Positions 34,285 through 43,206 are shown, counted from the first letter of the stretch. The stretch: DNA of 64,000 bases from an uncultured Eubacteriales bacterium (GCA_900542295.1 UQNJ01000005.1:54459-118458); one strand, 5' to 3'. Numbers and translations: made by a program. Notes: a model not told the origin generated them from the letters alone.

Positions 34285-34863
34285 TTGGTTAGCCTGTATT
34301 TGAGTGGGGGGGTGGCAAATAAGTTGATAGACAAGCCTAATTACACGCAATTCATATTTTCACAACCGGGGGTTGCCGTATCTTTCTGCGAAGATTCCGA
34401 ATCCAAAAAATATAACGATAAGATTTATAAAGAAATAAAGAGTACGATTGTACCTCGCCCCTACTCATATCAAAATATATTGAAATATTTATATTCCAAT
34501 TTCGACTGCGAGGAAGTTACTGTGTATGACAGTCAGTACACAATATTCAAGGAGAATTTACGTCTTGAGCTTAGCCGGGAGATTGTCGACTTTTCCCCCA
34601 TATTCCTTGAATCGCCTGAGACTGAAAGGAATAAAGAACTGTACAGTAAACTTCACAAGCTTCAAGGAGACAAAAAGGTTTATGTACATTTGGAGAAAAA
34701 CACCTGCCTTTTCGATACCAATCTGCATTTTTTAAATGAAAAGCTATCTATGCTGCGCTGGGTAAATCAAGAAGATTATGACAACGACTCCGTTATCCTT
34801 AAAGAACTGATTCATTTAATCAAAAATCCGGTACGGACAAAAATCCAAAGTCGGAATAAGTAA
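34285..34863 (+). CDS. hypothetical protein, possibly the remainder of a broken gene
   Basis: Up to 192 residues with no family I recognise; charged and rich in E, K, Y and N, no membrane segment. No convincing ribosome site or ATG precedes it. The same frame is open upstream from 34105 to an in-frame TGA at 34273-34275, adding 56 codons (ending LGEHRVRVRTKDTLGVS). Across the TGA lies ATGA followed by A6, and G7 follows at 34306-34312, both slip-prone. Losing one A would give an ORF starting MKKSLVSLYLS. It could be a pseudogene, two overlapping genes with one frameshift, or a sequencing error. It stands alone, pointing against the ribosomal operon. Confidence 0.45.
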   Translation: MVSLYLSGGVANKLIDKPNYTQFIFSQPGVAVSFCEDSESKKYNDKIYKEIKSTIVPRPYSYQNILKYLYSNFDCEEVTVYDSQYTIFKENLRLELSREIVDFSPIFLESPETERNKELYSKLHKLQGDKKVYVHLEKNTCLFDTNLHFLNEKLSMLRWVNQEDYDNDSVILKELIHLIKNPVRTKIQSRNK

Positions 34864-34875
34864 TAATTCTAAAGC

Positions 34876-34925
34876 AAAAGAGCCGCCCGATAACGAAAAT
34901 TTTCGTTATCGGAGACGGCTCCTTT
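34876..34925. terminator. terminator at the end of the ribosomal-protein operon
   Basis: A long hairpin: GAGCCG/CGGCTC at the base and GATAACGAAAA/TTTTCGTTATC at the top, with A/T runs on both sides. It ends the rplQ transcript and can also end the rightward orphan gene. Confidence 0.9.
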
Positions 34926-34940
34926 AATTTCTTGATTATA

Positions 34941-35282
34941 TTAAACTAATTCTAAGAATACAACTTCTGCGTTATCTCCCTGACGAGGTCCTAACTTCAG
35001 AATTCTTGTATATCCACCGTTTCTATCGGCATATTTAGGTGCAATTTCATCGAACAGTTTTGTAACTACGCTTTCATCGAAAACATAGGATAAAACCTGT
35101 CTTCTTGCGTGAAGGTCTCCACGCTTTGCCAATGTAATCAGTTTTTCTGCTTCTCTTCTGGTCTCTTTTGCTCTGCAATCAGTAGTCTGAATTCTGCCTT
35201 CTCTGAACAAATCAGTTACAAGGTTTCTCATCATTGATTTTCTGTGAGCAGAAGGTCTTCCCAGTTTTCTGTATCCTGGCAT
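34941..35282 (-). CDS. rplQ: 50S ribosomal protein L17
   Basis: 113 residues from MPGYRKLGR, the usual start; the frame extends 14 codons upstream but those lack family character. Conserved blocks: GRPSAHRKSMMRNLV, TTDCRAKETRREAEKLITLAKRGD, and the tail NGGYTRILKLGPRQGDNAEV. It is the last gene of the operon, as in Bacillus, but the ECF and truA genes that follow there are not here. Confidence 0.98.
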   Translation of the reverse strand: MPGYRKLGRPSAHRKSMMRNLVTDLFREGRIQTTDCRAKETRREAEKLITLAKRGDLHARRQVLSYVFDESVVTKLFDEIAPKYADRNGGYTRILKLGPRQGDNAEVVFLELV

Positions 35283-35391
35283 TTCAAGATTCTCCTTTCT
35301 TGCAAATTCATCTTTCTCACACACCTAAAAATCAGGGTATCCTCATTTAAAGGCATCAGAAAGAAAACTTCACATCTCTTATATGGAGCGA

Positions 35392-36336
35392 TTAGTCATC
35401 GCTTGGCTTAAGGCTAAGCCCTAATTCTTCCAATTTTGCCTTTACTTCATCAAGAGATTTCTTTCCTAAGTTTCTTACTTTCATCATGTCATCTTCTGTC
35501 TTTTGAGTAAGCTCTTCAACTGTGTTGATAGCAGCTCTCTTGAGACAGTTAAAGGATCTTACCGAAAGTTCCAGTTCTTCGATAGTCATTTCGAGAGCCT
35601 TTTCTTTCTGGTCTTCCTCTTTCTCAACCATGATTTCCATTGCGTCTGTAGTATCGGTCAGCTGAATAAACAGATTCAAATGTTCCTGCATTATCTTTGC
35701 TCCGATAGACACACCCTCTTCAGGTGTTATCGAACCGTCTGTCCAGATTTCAAGAACAAGTCTGTCATAGTCAGTTACCTGTCCGACTCTTGTATTCTCA
35801 ACAGTGAAGTTTACCTTTCTTACAGGTGTGTAAATGGAGTCAACCGGAATTACCGATATAGGTGTACTCTCATTTTTGTTTTGCTCAGCAGGAACATAAC
35901 CTCTGCCTCTGGCAAAGTTTATTTCCATCACCAGTGTAGCGTTTTCTTCAAGAGTTGCTATGTGCAGATCCGGATTGAAAATTTCCATGTCTGAATCGCA
36001 TATGATATCAGCAGCCGTAACTTCCTTAGGACCTACAGCATTTATAATAGCTCTCTTGGTGCTTTCACCCTCTAATCTGACAGCAAGCTTCTTTAAGTTG
36101 AGTATAATCTCTGTAACGTCTTCTTTTACTCCCGGTATTGTAGAAAACTCATGAAGTATTCCGTCGATTTTTACCGATGTGACAGCTGCACCCGGAAGCG
36201 AACTGAGAAGTATTCTTCTAAGTGCATTTCCCAAGGTTGTGCCATAACCTCTTTCCAGAGGTTCAACAACAAATTTGCCGTAACATCCGTCTTGATCAAT
36301 GAGCTTATTGATTGTTGGTTTTTCGATTTCTATCAC
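35392..36336 (-). CDS. rpoA: RNA polymerase alpha subunit
   Basis: 314 residues. N-terminal assembly domain (YGKFVVEPLERGYGTTLGNALRRILLSSLPGAAVTSV pattern, in which LGNALRRILLSSLPG is the diagnostic block) and C-terminal DNA/activator-binding domain (LELSVRSFNCLKRAAINTVEEL, then VRNLGKKSLDEVKAKLEELGL). Lies between rpsD and rplQ. Confidence 0.99.
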   Translation of the reverse strand: MIEIEKPTINKLIDQDGCYGKFVVEPLERGYGTTLGNALRRILLSSLPGAAVTSVKIDGILHEFSTIPGVKEDVTEIILNLKKLAVRLEGESTKRAIINAVGPKEVTAADIICDSDMEIFNPDLHIATLEENATLVMEINFARGRGYVPAEQNKNESTPISVIPVDSIYTPVRKVNFTVENTRVGQVTDYDRLVLEIWTDGSITPEEGVSIGAKIMQEHLNLFIQLTDTTDAMEIMVEKEEDQKEKALEMTIEELELSVRSFNCLKRAAINTVEELTQKTEDDMMKVRNLGKKSLDEVKAKLEELGLSLKPSDD

Positions 36337-36377
36337 TCAAAACCCTCCCTTTCATTCCAAGTTTGGCGAAAACTTAT

Positions 36378-36466
36378 CTTACCGCTGCCGGTCATATCTC
36401 TAACCGACAATCCGGCAGGAGTGTGAGGTAAGCTTTAAAAGGCAAACTGCCAAATAAATATTTGCC
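36378..36466 (-). promoter_or_regulatory. structured intercistronic region between rpsD and rpoA
   Basis: The 147-base gap holds two hairpins in the transcript: GGCAAA/TTTGCC (36441-36466) and a two-tier stem CTTACC/GGTAAG enclosing CTGCCGG/CCGGCAG (36378-36432). Other gaps nearby are about 20 bases. It could be a binding site for S4 or set rpoA translation; nothing in the sequence proves which. Confidence 0.5.
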
Positions 36467-36483
36467 CACCTCCTGACAGTTTC

Positions 36484-37104
36484 TTACTTGGAATACAATT
36501 CGACGATTAAATGCTCTGCAATCGGAGTATCTATGTCTTCTCTTCTTGGCATAGCAACGACTTTACCTTCTAATTTATCAACATCAACAGTCATCCATGC
36601 AGGAACTGTGATGGCCATATCTTTAATTTCTTTAAACTTAGGCGAGCTTGTGCTTCTTTCCTTAACCTTGATAACATCTCCTGCCTTCAATTCCATTGAA
36701 GGAATATCGGCTTTCTTTCCGTTAACAGTAAAGTGTCCGTGAGTTACAAGCTGTCTTGCTTCTTTTCTTGAAGCCGCAAAGCCAAGTCTGAAAACAATAT
36801 TATCAAGTCTTGTTTCCAGGAAAATCATCAGGTTTTCACCTGTTTTACCCTGCTTCTTAGCAGCTTTATCAAAGAGGTTTCTGAACTGAGTTTCAGGAAC
36901 TCCGTAGAATCTCTTTGCTTTCTGCTTTTCTCTCAGCTGCAATCCGTATTCAGACTGTTTCTTTCTTGCCTGACCGTGCTGTCCAGGAGCGTAATTTCTT
37001 CTCTCAATAGCACACTTGCTGCTGTAACATCTTTCGCCTTTCAAGAAAAGCTTCTGACCTTCTCTTCTGCACAATTTGCAGTTTGCATCTGTATATCTTG
37101 CCAT
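36484..37104 (-). CDS. rpsD: 30S ribosomal protein S4
   Basis: 206 residues. The N-terminus carries a four-cysteine zinc site (CKLC...CYSSKC), so it is the C+ form. The S4 RNA-binding domain lies in the middle (RLDNIVFRLGFAASRKEARQLVTHGHFTVNG). In Bacillus rpsD is unlinked; here it is inside the alpha operon, as in many Clostridia. Confidence 0.99.
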   Translation of the reverse strand: MARYTDANCKLCRREGQKLFLKGERCYSSKCAIERRNYAPGQHGQARKKQSEYGLQLREKQKAKRFYGVPETQFRNLFDKAAKKQGKTGENLMIFLETRLDNIVFRLGFAASRKEARQLVTHGHFTVNGKKADIPSMELKAGDVIKVKERSTSSPKFKEIKDMAITVPAWMTVDVDKLEGKVVAMPRREDIDTPIAEHLIVELYSK

Positions 37105-37123
37105 TTAAATTACTCCTCCTTTC

Positions 37124-37522
37124 TTAGACTCTTCTTCTCTTCGGCGGTCTGCATCCGTTATGCGGAATAGGTGTGATATCCTTAATCATTGTGATATCAA
37201 GTCCGGCTGTCTGAAGTGCTCTTATAGCTGCTTCTCTTCCGGAACCCGGTCCCTTTACATAAACTTCTACAGTCTTCAAGCCGTGTTCCATAGCGCCCTT
37301 AGCAGCCTCTTCAGCCGCCATCTGAGCCGCAAACGGAGTTGATTTTCTTGAACCCTTAAATCCGAGGGAACCTGCGCTTGACCATGACAGCGCATTACCT
37401 TCCATATCTGTAAGAGTAACTAAAGTATTGTTAAAGGTGGATTGGATATGAGCCTGGCCTTTTTCAATGTTCTTACGTTCTCTTCTCTTTTTTCTTACTG
37501 CCTTTTTAACAGTCTTAGCCAT
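37124..37522 (-). CDS. rpsK: 30S ribosomal protein S11
   Basis: 132 residues. Basic start KKAVRKKRRERKNIEKGQAHI, then NNTLVTLTDMEGNALSW and the C-terminal RNA-binding tail ITPIPHNGCRPPKRRRV, all standard. Sits 19 bases before rpsD. Confidence 0.99.
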   Translation of the reverse strand: MAKTVKKAVRKKRRERKNIEKGQAHIQSTFNNTLVTLTDMEGNALSWSSAGSLGFKGSRKSTPFAAQMAAEEAAKGAMEHGLKTVEVYVKGPGSGREAAIRALQTAGLDITMIKDITPIPHNGCRPPKRRRV

Positions 37523-37537
37523 TACTTCCTACCTCCT

Positions 37538-37906
37538 TTACTTTTTCTTTCTGCCAACGGTCTTCTTAGGACCTTTACGAGTTCTTGCGTTTGTCTTAGT
37601 CTTCTGTCCTCTTACAGGGAGACCTCTTCTGTGTCTGATACCTCTGTAGCTTCCGATTTCCATAAGTCTCTTGATGTTCAAAGAAACTTCTCTTCTCAGG
37701 TCACCTTCTACCACATATTCAGTATCAATGATTTTTCTGATAGCACCGGCTTCATCCTCTGTGAGATCCTTAACTCTTGTGTCTGGATTGATTCCTGCTT
37801 TTGCGAGGATAGCTTGTGCAGTTGGTTTACCAATACCATAGATGTAGGTTAAACCGATTTCTACTCTTTTTTCTCTTGGTAAGTCAACACCGGCTATACG
37901 AGCCAT
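37538..37906 (-). CDS. rpsM: 30S ribosomal protein S13
   Basis: 122 residues: RIAGVDLPREKRVEIGLTYI at the start, a helix-two-turn-helix region, and the tail RHRRGLPVRGQKTKTNARTRKGP. Contacts the P-site tRNA and the head of the 30S subunit. 128 bases separate it from rpmJ; that gap holds a GGCAG/CTGCC hairpin. Confidence 0.99.
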   Translation of the reverse strand: MARIAGVDLPREKRVEIGLTYIYGIGKPTAQAILAKAGINPDTRVKDLTEDEAGAIRKIIDTEYVVEGDLRREVSLNIKRLMEIGSYRGIRHRRGLPVRGQKTKTNARTRKGPKKTVGRKKK

Positions 37907-38034
37907 ACTTTTCTCCTTCCCTCATCTTCCGTCGCATTTCCGGGGCGATATAGACGAGATCTATTAATAATTTTGAAACGGCCTTTTCTGATGGCAGTCC
38001 CGGTATTCTGCCGCCGGCCGCATTATTGATTTAA

Positions 38035-38148
38035 TTAACCCTGTCTCTGCTTGTGCTTAGGATTTTCGCAGATAACCATTACCTTGCCGTTTCTTTTGAT
38101 TACTTTGCACTTTTCGCAGATAGGTTTTACGGAAGCTCTTACTTTCAT
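38035..38148 (-). CDS. rpmJ: 50S ribosomal protein L36
   Basis: 37 residues, MKVRASVKPICEKCKVIKRN to the end KHKQRQG. The zinc ligands C11, C14, C27 and H32 are intact (C+ form). The start is preceded by GGAGGG, and the gene lies ten bases after infA. Confidence 0.98.
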   Translation of the reverse strand: MKVRASVKPICEKCKVIKRNGKVMVICENPKHKQRQG

Positions 38149-38158
38149 TTTAACCCTC

Positions 38159-38377
38159 CTACTTATCTCTCCAAATTATCCTTCCTCTTGTTAAGTCATA
38201 AGGTGAAAGTTCAACCTTAACTTTATCTCCGGGAAGAATTCTGATATAGTTCATTCTTATTTTGCCTGAAATGTGTGCAAGCACTTCAAAACCGTTGTCT
38301 AATTTTACTTTGAACATTGCGTTCGGCTGTGCGTCGACAACTGTTCCCATTGCCTCGATGACGTCTTTTTTCGCCAT
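38159..38377 (-). CDS. infA: translation initiation factor IF-1
   Basis: 72 residues, one OB fold: KKDVIEAMGTVVDAQPNAMF, NGFEVLAHISGKIRMNYIRILPGDKVKVELSPYDLTRGRI pattern with the invariant GKIRMNYIRILPGD. It binds the A site during initiation. Placed between map and rpmJ as in Bacillus. Confidence 0.99.
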   Translation of the reverse strand: MAKKDVIEAMGTVVDAQPNAMFKVKLDNGFEVLAHISGKIRMNYIRILPGDKVKVELSPYDLTRGRIIWRDK

Positions 38378-38398
38378 AAATACATCTCCTTCTTCACA

Positions 38399-39145
38399 TT
38401 ACAAGGTAAGCAGCTCAGGCTCACCATCGGTTATTACAACAGTATTCTCATAATGCGCAGCTAACTGTCCGTCTACAGTAACTGCCGTCCAGTCATCCAA
38501 GAGTACATCGACTTCATAAGAACCCTGACATATCATAGGTTCTATGGCAAGAGTCATGCCACACTGCAGTCTCGGTCCTTTTCCCGGTTTGCCGTAATTT
38601 GGGATCTGTGGATCTTCATGCATACTGTTTCCAATACCGTGACCCACAAAATCTCTGATTACCGAAAAGCCTTCGCTTTCTACGGTACTTTGAATAGCAT
38701 TGGAAATGTCGGACAATCTATATCCCTCTTTCGCAAATGCCATGCCCTTAAAGAAAGCTTCTTCAACCGTATCTATCAGATGCTGCGCTTCGGGGCTTAT
38801 GCATCCTACGCCGTAGGTTCTTGCGGCATCAGCCATGTATCCGCGGTTTTCAACCACTAAATCAAGGCTGACTATGTCGCCTTCTTTAAGTATTCTCTTT
38901 TTACTCGGAATACCGTGCACAACCTCCTCATTGATTGATACACATATACTTGCCGGATAACCGCAATATCCCTTTTCGGCCGCTCTCATGCCGGCCTTTT
39001 TAACCGCCTGTTCAACAAAACGATCTATTTCTATAGTTGCAATTCCCGGTTTAATAATTGTCTCGAGATCCTTGAGAATCTGTCCTGCTACTCTGCCGGC
39101 CTCACGCATCAATTCAATTTCCTGTTTTGATTTGATGATGATCAT
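38399..39145 (-). CDS. map: methionine aminopeptidase, type I
   Basis: 248 residues. The two-metal site is complete: VVHGIPS (substrate histidine), aspartates in SLDLV and ADAAR, histidine in GHGIGNSMHEDP, glutamates in AIEPM and YENTVVI. Removes the initiator methionine. It starts two bases after adk and is the usual partner of adk and secY here. Confidence 0.98.
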   Translation of the reverse strand: MIIIKSKQEIELMREAGRVAGQILKDLETIIKPGIATIEIDRFVEQAVKKAGMRAAEKGYCGYPASICVSINEEVVHGIPSKKRILKEGDIVSLDLVVENRGYMADAARTYGVGCISPEAQHLIDTVEEAFFKGMAFAKEGYRLSDISNAIQSTVESEGFSVIRDFVGHGIGNSMHEDPQIPNYGKPGKGPRLQCGMTLAIEPMICQGSYEVDVLLDDWTAVTVDGQLAAHYENTVVITDGEPELLTL

Positions 39146-39147
39146 TA

Positions 39148-39795
39148 TTATTCACCTAAAGCTTTTACTATGTCTGCAAATACACTTTCAAGACCTGTAG
39201 CTCCGTCTATATGAGCTATGTTTCCGGCCTTTTCGTAGTATTCTATCAAAGGCATCGTCTGTGCTTCATAAACTTCGATTCTGTTCGCAACAGTTTCTGC
39301 ATTATCGTCTGCTCTCTGAACGAGAGGCGCTCCGCACACATCGCAGATTCCTTCTTTTTTAGGAGGAATGTTTACTACATGGTAGCTTGCTCCGCAGGCC
39401 TTACATACACGTCTGCCTGTAAGTCTTGTCATGAGTTCTTCTTTCTCAACTGCGATATCCAAAACCTTATCTATCTTGGAATCATGAGCTTTCAGGAACT
39501 CATCAAGCTTTTCTGCCTGATAAACCGTTCTTGGAAAACCATCAAGCAAAAATCCGTCTTTACAGTCGTCCTTCAGGAGTCTGTCGGTTGCGATTTCTAT
39601 AACCAAATCGTCAGGTACCAGTTCTCCTTTATCCATATATTCCTTTGCTCTTTTTCCAAGCTCAGTTCCGTTTTTAATATTCTCACGGAAAATATCGCCT
39701 GTTGAAATGTGTGGAATATGATATTTTTCAACGATTTTAGCGGCCTGGGTGCCTTTTCCTGCGCCCGGAGGTCCTAATAATATGGTTCTAAGCAT
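39148..39795 (-). CDS. adk: adenylate kinase
   Basis: 215 residues. P-loop GPPGAGKGTQ near the start, LLDGFPRT in the core, and a long-form LID domain with four zinc-type cysteines (CKACG...CDVCG). Balances ATP, ADP and AMP. Located between secY and map. Confidence 0.99.
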   Translation of the reverse strand: MLRTILLGPPGAGKGTQAAKIVEKYHIPHISTGDIFRENIKNGTELGKRAKEYMDKGELVPDDLVIEIATDRLLKDDCKDGFLLDGFPRTVYQAEKLDEFLKAHDSKIDKVLDIAVEKEELMTRLTGRRVCKACGASYHVVNIPPKKEGICDVCGAPLVQRADDNAETVANRIEVYEAQTMPLIEYYEKAGNIAHIDGATGLESVFADIVKALGE

Positions 39796-39813
39796 TTTAT
39801 CATCTCCTCCTTG

Positions 39814-41094
39814 CTATTTCAGGAATCCCTGGTAATTTCTCATAAGCATCTGATTTTCAAGAGCTCTTACAGTTTCAAGGGCAACACCTACTGCTATAAG
39901 TAGGGAAGTGCCTCCGAAATGTATGTTGAGTGAGGTCAAAACGCTTATGATTGTAGGCAGTGTAGCTATAATAGCTAAGAATATAGCGCCTACTATAGTG
40001 ATTCTTGACATTACTTTGCTTAAATACTCTTCTGTGGCCTGACCCGGTCTGATTCCCGGAATGAAACCACCGTTCGATTTCATGTTATTTGCTACTTCCT
40101 TAGGATTAAAAGTAATTCCTGTATAGAAGTATGTGAAAGCAATTATCAATATTATATTCAATATTCCGTATACCCATACTCCCGGATTTCCGGACGGCGA
40201 AAGCCATTTAACTACCCAGTCAGTAAATGCTGTATCCGGGAAGAAGTATGTTATGGTAAGCGGGAATGACAGTAGTGAGAGAGAGAAGATTATAGGAATA
40301 ACTCCCGACTGATTTACCTTGATAGGAATATGAGTCGACTGTCCTCCATACATCTTTCTGCCTACCACACGCTTCGCATACTGCACAGGTATTCTTCTTT
40401 GTCCTTCCTGAATCAGTACTACTCCTGCAATTACCAGAACTGCAAGTACTATTAGTATTGCCAAAGTAATTACTGAAATAGCGCCGTCACTTACGCTTGT
40501 TGAAAGGCTTCTTATTCCGCTTGGTATTCTTGCTACGATTCCGGCGAAGATTATCAACGATATGCCGTTTCCTACGCCTTTCTCGTTTATCTGCTCTCCC
40601 AGCCACATCAGGAAAGATGTGCCGGCAGTCAGTACCAAGATAACTACAATAATAGAGAATACGCTTTTATCAACAATAGCCTTATTAAACAATCCCACTG
40701 TCAGACCTATAGCCTGAATCAGTGCCAGAACAACTGTCAAGTAACGTGTTATCTGCGCCATCTTCTTTCTTCCTTCGTTGCCTTCCTGCGCAAGACGCTG
40801 GAAGTAAGGGAAAGCTATGGTCAACAGATTGATTATTATTGAAGCCGTAATATACGGTGTTATGCTGAGTGCAAATATAGTAAAGTTGCTAAAGGCGCCG
40901 CCGGAAAACAGGTCGAACAAGTCGAACAAACCTGCCTCACCGGTAAACATCTGATCAAGAACCGTTCTGTTTATATTAGGCACCGGAATGTTTGAACCGA
41001 TACGAAATACCACCAGCATCAGCAAAGTGAAAATCATCTTTGATCTGATTTCGGCAACTTTCCATGCCTGGGAAACTGTCTTTAGCATACCCAT
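39814..41094 (-). CDS. secY: protein translocase subunit SecY
   Basis: 426 residues with ten membrane helices. Family blocks: FRIGSNIPVPNIN, a plug-region equivalent, ITPYITASIIINLL, the cytoplasmic loop RRIPVQYAKRVVGRKMYGGQSTHIPIK pattern with VQYAKR, and the C-terminal GIRPGQATEEYL. Forms the channel with SecE and SecG. Starts one base after rplO. Confidence 0.99.
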   Translation of the reverse strand: MGMLKTVSQAWKVAEIRSKMIFTLLMLVVFRIGSNIPVPNINRTVLDQMFTGEAGLFDLFDLFSGGAFSNFTIFALSITPYITASIIINLLTIAFPYFQRLAQEGNEGRKKMAQITRYLTVVLALIQAIGLTVGLFNKAIVDKSVFSIIVVILVLTAGTSFLMWLGEQINEKGVGNGISLIIFAGIVARIPSGIRSLSTSVSDGAISVITLAILIVLAVLVIAGVVLIQEGQRRIPVQYAKRVVGRKMYGGQSTHIPIKVNQSGVIPIIFSLSLLSFPLTITYFFPDTAFTDWVVKWLSPSGNPGVWVYGILNIILIIAFTYFYTGITFNPKEVANNMKSNGGFIPGIRPGQATEEYLSKVMSRITIVGAIFLAIIATLPTIISVLTSLNIHFGGTSLLIAVGVALETVRALENQMLMRNYQGFLK

Positions 41095-41095
41095 A

Positions 41096-41536
41096 CTAAA
41101 TCACCTCTGCCTTTCCTCCTGCAGCTTCAATCTTCTCTACAGCACTCTTACTGAATTTATCTGCTTTTACTGTTAAAGCAACGGTAAGATTTCCCTGTCC
41201 GAGAACCTTGATTCCGTCTTTAACCTGCTTTAACATTCCTGCCTGCTTTAGCAGTTCCTGAGTGACTTCTGTGCCGACTTCAAATCTGTTTAAATCTTCA
41301 ACATTTATGATTGAATATTCTTTTGCCCAGATGTTTGTGAAACCTCTCTTTGGCAGTCTTCTGTATAAAGGCATCTGTCCACCTTCAAAACCGAGACGAA
41401 CACCGCCGCCTGATCTTGAGTTTTGTCCATTCATACCTCTTCCGGCAGTTGTACCCTGTCCGGAGGCAGAACCACGACCTTTTCTCTTAGGTGCCCTGGT
41501 TGCACCCTGTGGTGCTTTTAATTCATGTAATCTCAT
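41096..41536 (-). CDS. rplO: 50S ribosomal protein L15
   Basis: 146 residues. Glycine/arginine-rich N-terminal extension (RKGRGSASGQGTTAGRGMNGQ) that threads into 23S rRNA, then FEGGQMPLYRRLPKRGF and a C-terminal globular part. Confidence 0.99.
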   Translation of the reverse strand: MRLHELKAPQGATRAPKRKGRGSASGQGTTAGRGMNGQNSRSGGGVRLGFEGGQMPLYRRLPKRGFTNIWAKEYSIINVEDLNRFEVGTEVTQELLKQAGMLKQVKDGIKVLGQGNLTVALTVKADKFSKSAVEKIEAAGGKAEVI

Positions 41537-41549
41537 CTATGGCACCTCC

Positions 41550-41732
41550 TTATATTTCTTCTACAGTTACAAGATGCGAAACTTTAGCAACAGCTCCACG
41601 AGTCTGTGGAGTATCTGCCAACTCTACCGAGTGCTGCATCTTCTTAAGTCCCAGCGCTTCAACAACTTTTTTCTGCTTAGGGGAAGCGCCGATAGTGCTC
41701 TTTGTTAAAGTAATCTTTATCATTTTTGCCAT
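41550..41732 (-). CDS. rpmD: 50S ribosomal protein L30
   Basis: 60 residues, the bacterial short form: KITLTKSTIGASPKQKKVVEALGLKKMQHSVE pattern with the conserved LGLKKM. Fits between rpsE and rplO. Confidence 0.98.
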   Translation of the reverse strand: MAKMIKITLTKSTIGASPKQKKVVEALGLKKMQHSVELADTPQTRGAVAKVSHLVTVEEI

Positions 41733-41745
41733 TACTCGGTTCCTC

Positions 41746-42249
41746 CTATCCTAAGATTTCTTCCTTTGTTTTGCCTCTTAACTTAGCAACCTTCTCTACT
41801 GTCATCATTCCCTTGAGACCTTCGATTGTTGCATAAGCCATATTGCCTGTGTTGTTGGAGCCTATGGATTTAGCTCTAACGTCTCTGATACCTGCAGCTT
41901 CAAGTACTGTACGAACAGATGAACCTGCGATAACTCCGGTACCCTGTGCAGCAGGCATAATCAGAACTCTTCCTGCTCCGAAAACACCTAAGTTTCTGTG
42001 TGGTACGGTTGTTCCTACTGTAGGAACGAATATTAAATTCTTCTTTGCATCTTCTTCAGCTTTTCTTACGGCTTCAGGAATTTCCTGAGATTTTCCAAGA
42101 CCAACGCCTACATAACCGTTGCCGTCACCGACTACAACTGTTACGCTGAATCTCATGTTTCTGCCGCCTTTAACCGTCTTCGCAACTCTTCTGATGTTTA
42201 CGATGGTTGATTTCAAGTCAAGCTTGGATGCATCAACGATATTACGCAT
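41746..42249 (-). CDS. rpsE: 30S ribosomal protein S5
   Basis: 167 residues. N-terminal double-stranded-RNA-binding-like domain (GGRNMRFSVTVVVGDGNGYVG) and C-terminal domain with PAAQGTGVIAGSSVRTVLEAAGI, which lines the mRNA entry channel with S3 and S4. Confidence 0.99.
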   Translation of the reverse strand: MRNIVDASKLDLKSTIVNIRRVAKTVKGGRNMRFSVTVVVGDGNGYVGVGLGKSQEIPEAVRKAEEDAKKNLIFVPTVGTTVPHRNLGVFGAGRVLIMPAAQGTGVIAGSSVRTVLEAAGIRDVRAKSIGSNNTGNMAYATIEGLKGMMTVEKVAKLRGKTKEEILG

Positions 42250-42265
42250 TCCTTATTTCCTCCTG

Positions 42266-42631
42266 TTAGAATTTTAATCCGCCTTCACGAGCACCTTCTG
42301 CCAACTCCGCAACTCTTCCGTGGTATAAGAATCCGCCTCTGTCGAAGCAAACTTCTTCTATACCTTTTGCGATAGCTCTCTTTGCCAGAGCTGCTCCTAC
42401 CTGCTTTGCAGCTTCCTTGTTTCCGCCGTTTGCAACCTCTGCCTTTAATTCTTTATCCAGTGATGAAGCAGCTACCAGTGTAACTCCGTTTACATCATCT
42501 ATGATCTGGGCAGAAATATTCTTGTTGGATCTGTAAACGCAAAGTCTTGGTTTTTCAGGAGTTCCATAAAGATTTTTTCTTACTCTTTCGTGTCTTTTGA
42601 CACGTTTGTCATTTCTGCTTTCTTTAGCCAT
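42266..42631 (-). CDS. rplR: 50S ribosomal protein L18
   Basis: 121 residues from the ATG (MAKESRND). A GTG two codons upstream is also possible since AGGAG lies between the two ideal spacings. Marks: RVKRHERVRKNLYGT, PRLCVYRSNKNISAQIIDD, and CFDRGGFLYHGRVAELAEGAREGGL. Binds 5S rRNA. Confidence 0.98.
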   Translation of the reverse strand: MAKESRNDKRVKRHERVRKNLYGTPEKPRLCVYRSNKNISAQIIDDVNGVTLVAASSLDKELKAEVANGGNKEAAKQVGAALAKRAIAKGIEEVCFDRGGFLYHGRVAELAEGAREGGLKF

Positions 42632-42651
42632 TTTCACTTCACTCCTTTCTC

Positions 42652-43194
42652 TTATTTAGCGCCAGCTTTGCCTTCTTTTCTGCGGATAACTTCATCAGCA
42701 TACTTAACACCCTTGCCCTTATAAGGTTCAGGTTTTCTCCATGCTCTGATGTTTGCCGCATAGTTTCCGACAAATGCCTTGTCAATACCCTTTACAACTA
42801 CATCTGTTGCAGAAGGACACTCTGTAGTGATTCCTTCAGGGTCTACAAGTTCTACAGGATGTGAATATCCAAGGTTTAATACAAGTGTGTTTCCTTTTTT
42901 CTCAGCCTTATAACCTACACCTACAAGCTGCAGCTTCTTTTCAAAGCCTTCTGTTACGCCTGTAACCATATTGTTTATAAGTGTTCTTGAAAGTCCATGC
43001 TGAGATCTGTGTTCTCTATGGTCGCTGCTTCTTGTTACATTGATAACTCCGTCAGCCACCTCAACAGTGATAAGCTTGCTTATCTCCTGTGATAATTGTC
43101 CCTTAGGTCCTTTTACGGTAACAACATTATTTGCATCTACTGTTACCTCTACACCGGCAGGAACAACTACAGGTTTCTTACCTATTCTTGACAT
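42652..43194 (-). CDS. rplF: 50S ribosomal protein L6
   Basis: 180 residues: two related domains, with SRIGKKPVVVPAGVEV at the start, GVTEGFEKKLQLVGVGYKA in the middle and the C-terminal RAWRKPEPYKGKGVKYADE. It contacts the sarcin-ricin loop of 23S rRNA. Confidence 0.99.
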   Translation of the reverse strand: MSRIGKKPVVVPAGVEVTVDANNVVTVKGPKGQLSQEISKLITVEVADGVINVTRSSDHREHRSQHGLSRTLINNMVTGVTEGFEKKLQLVGVGYKAEKKGNTLVLNLGYSHPVELVDPEGITTECPSATDVVVKGIDKAFVGNYAANIRAWRKPEPYKGKGVKYADEVIRRKEGKAGAK

Positions 43195-43206
43195 GTTTTG
43201 TTCCTC

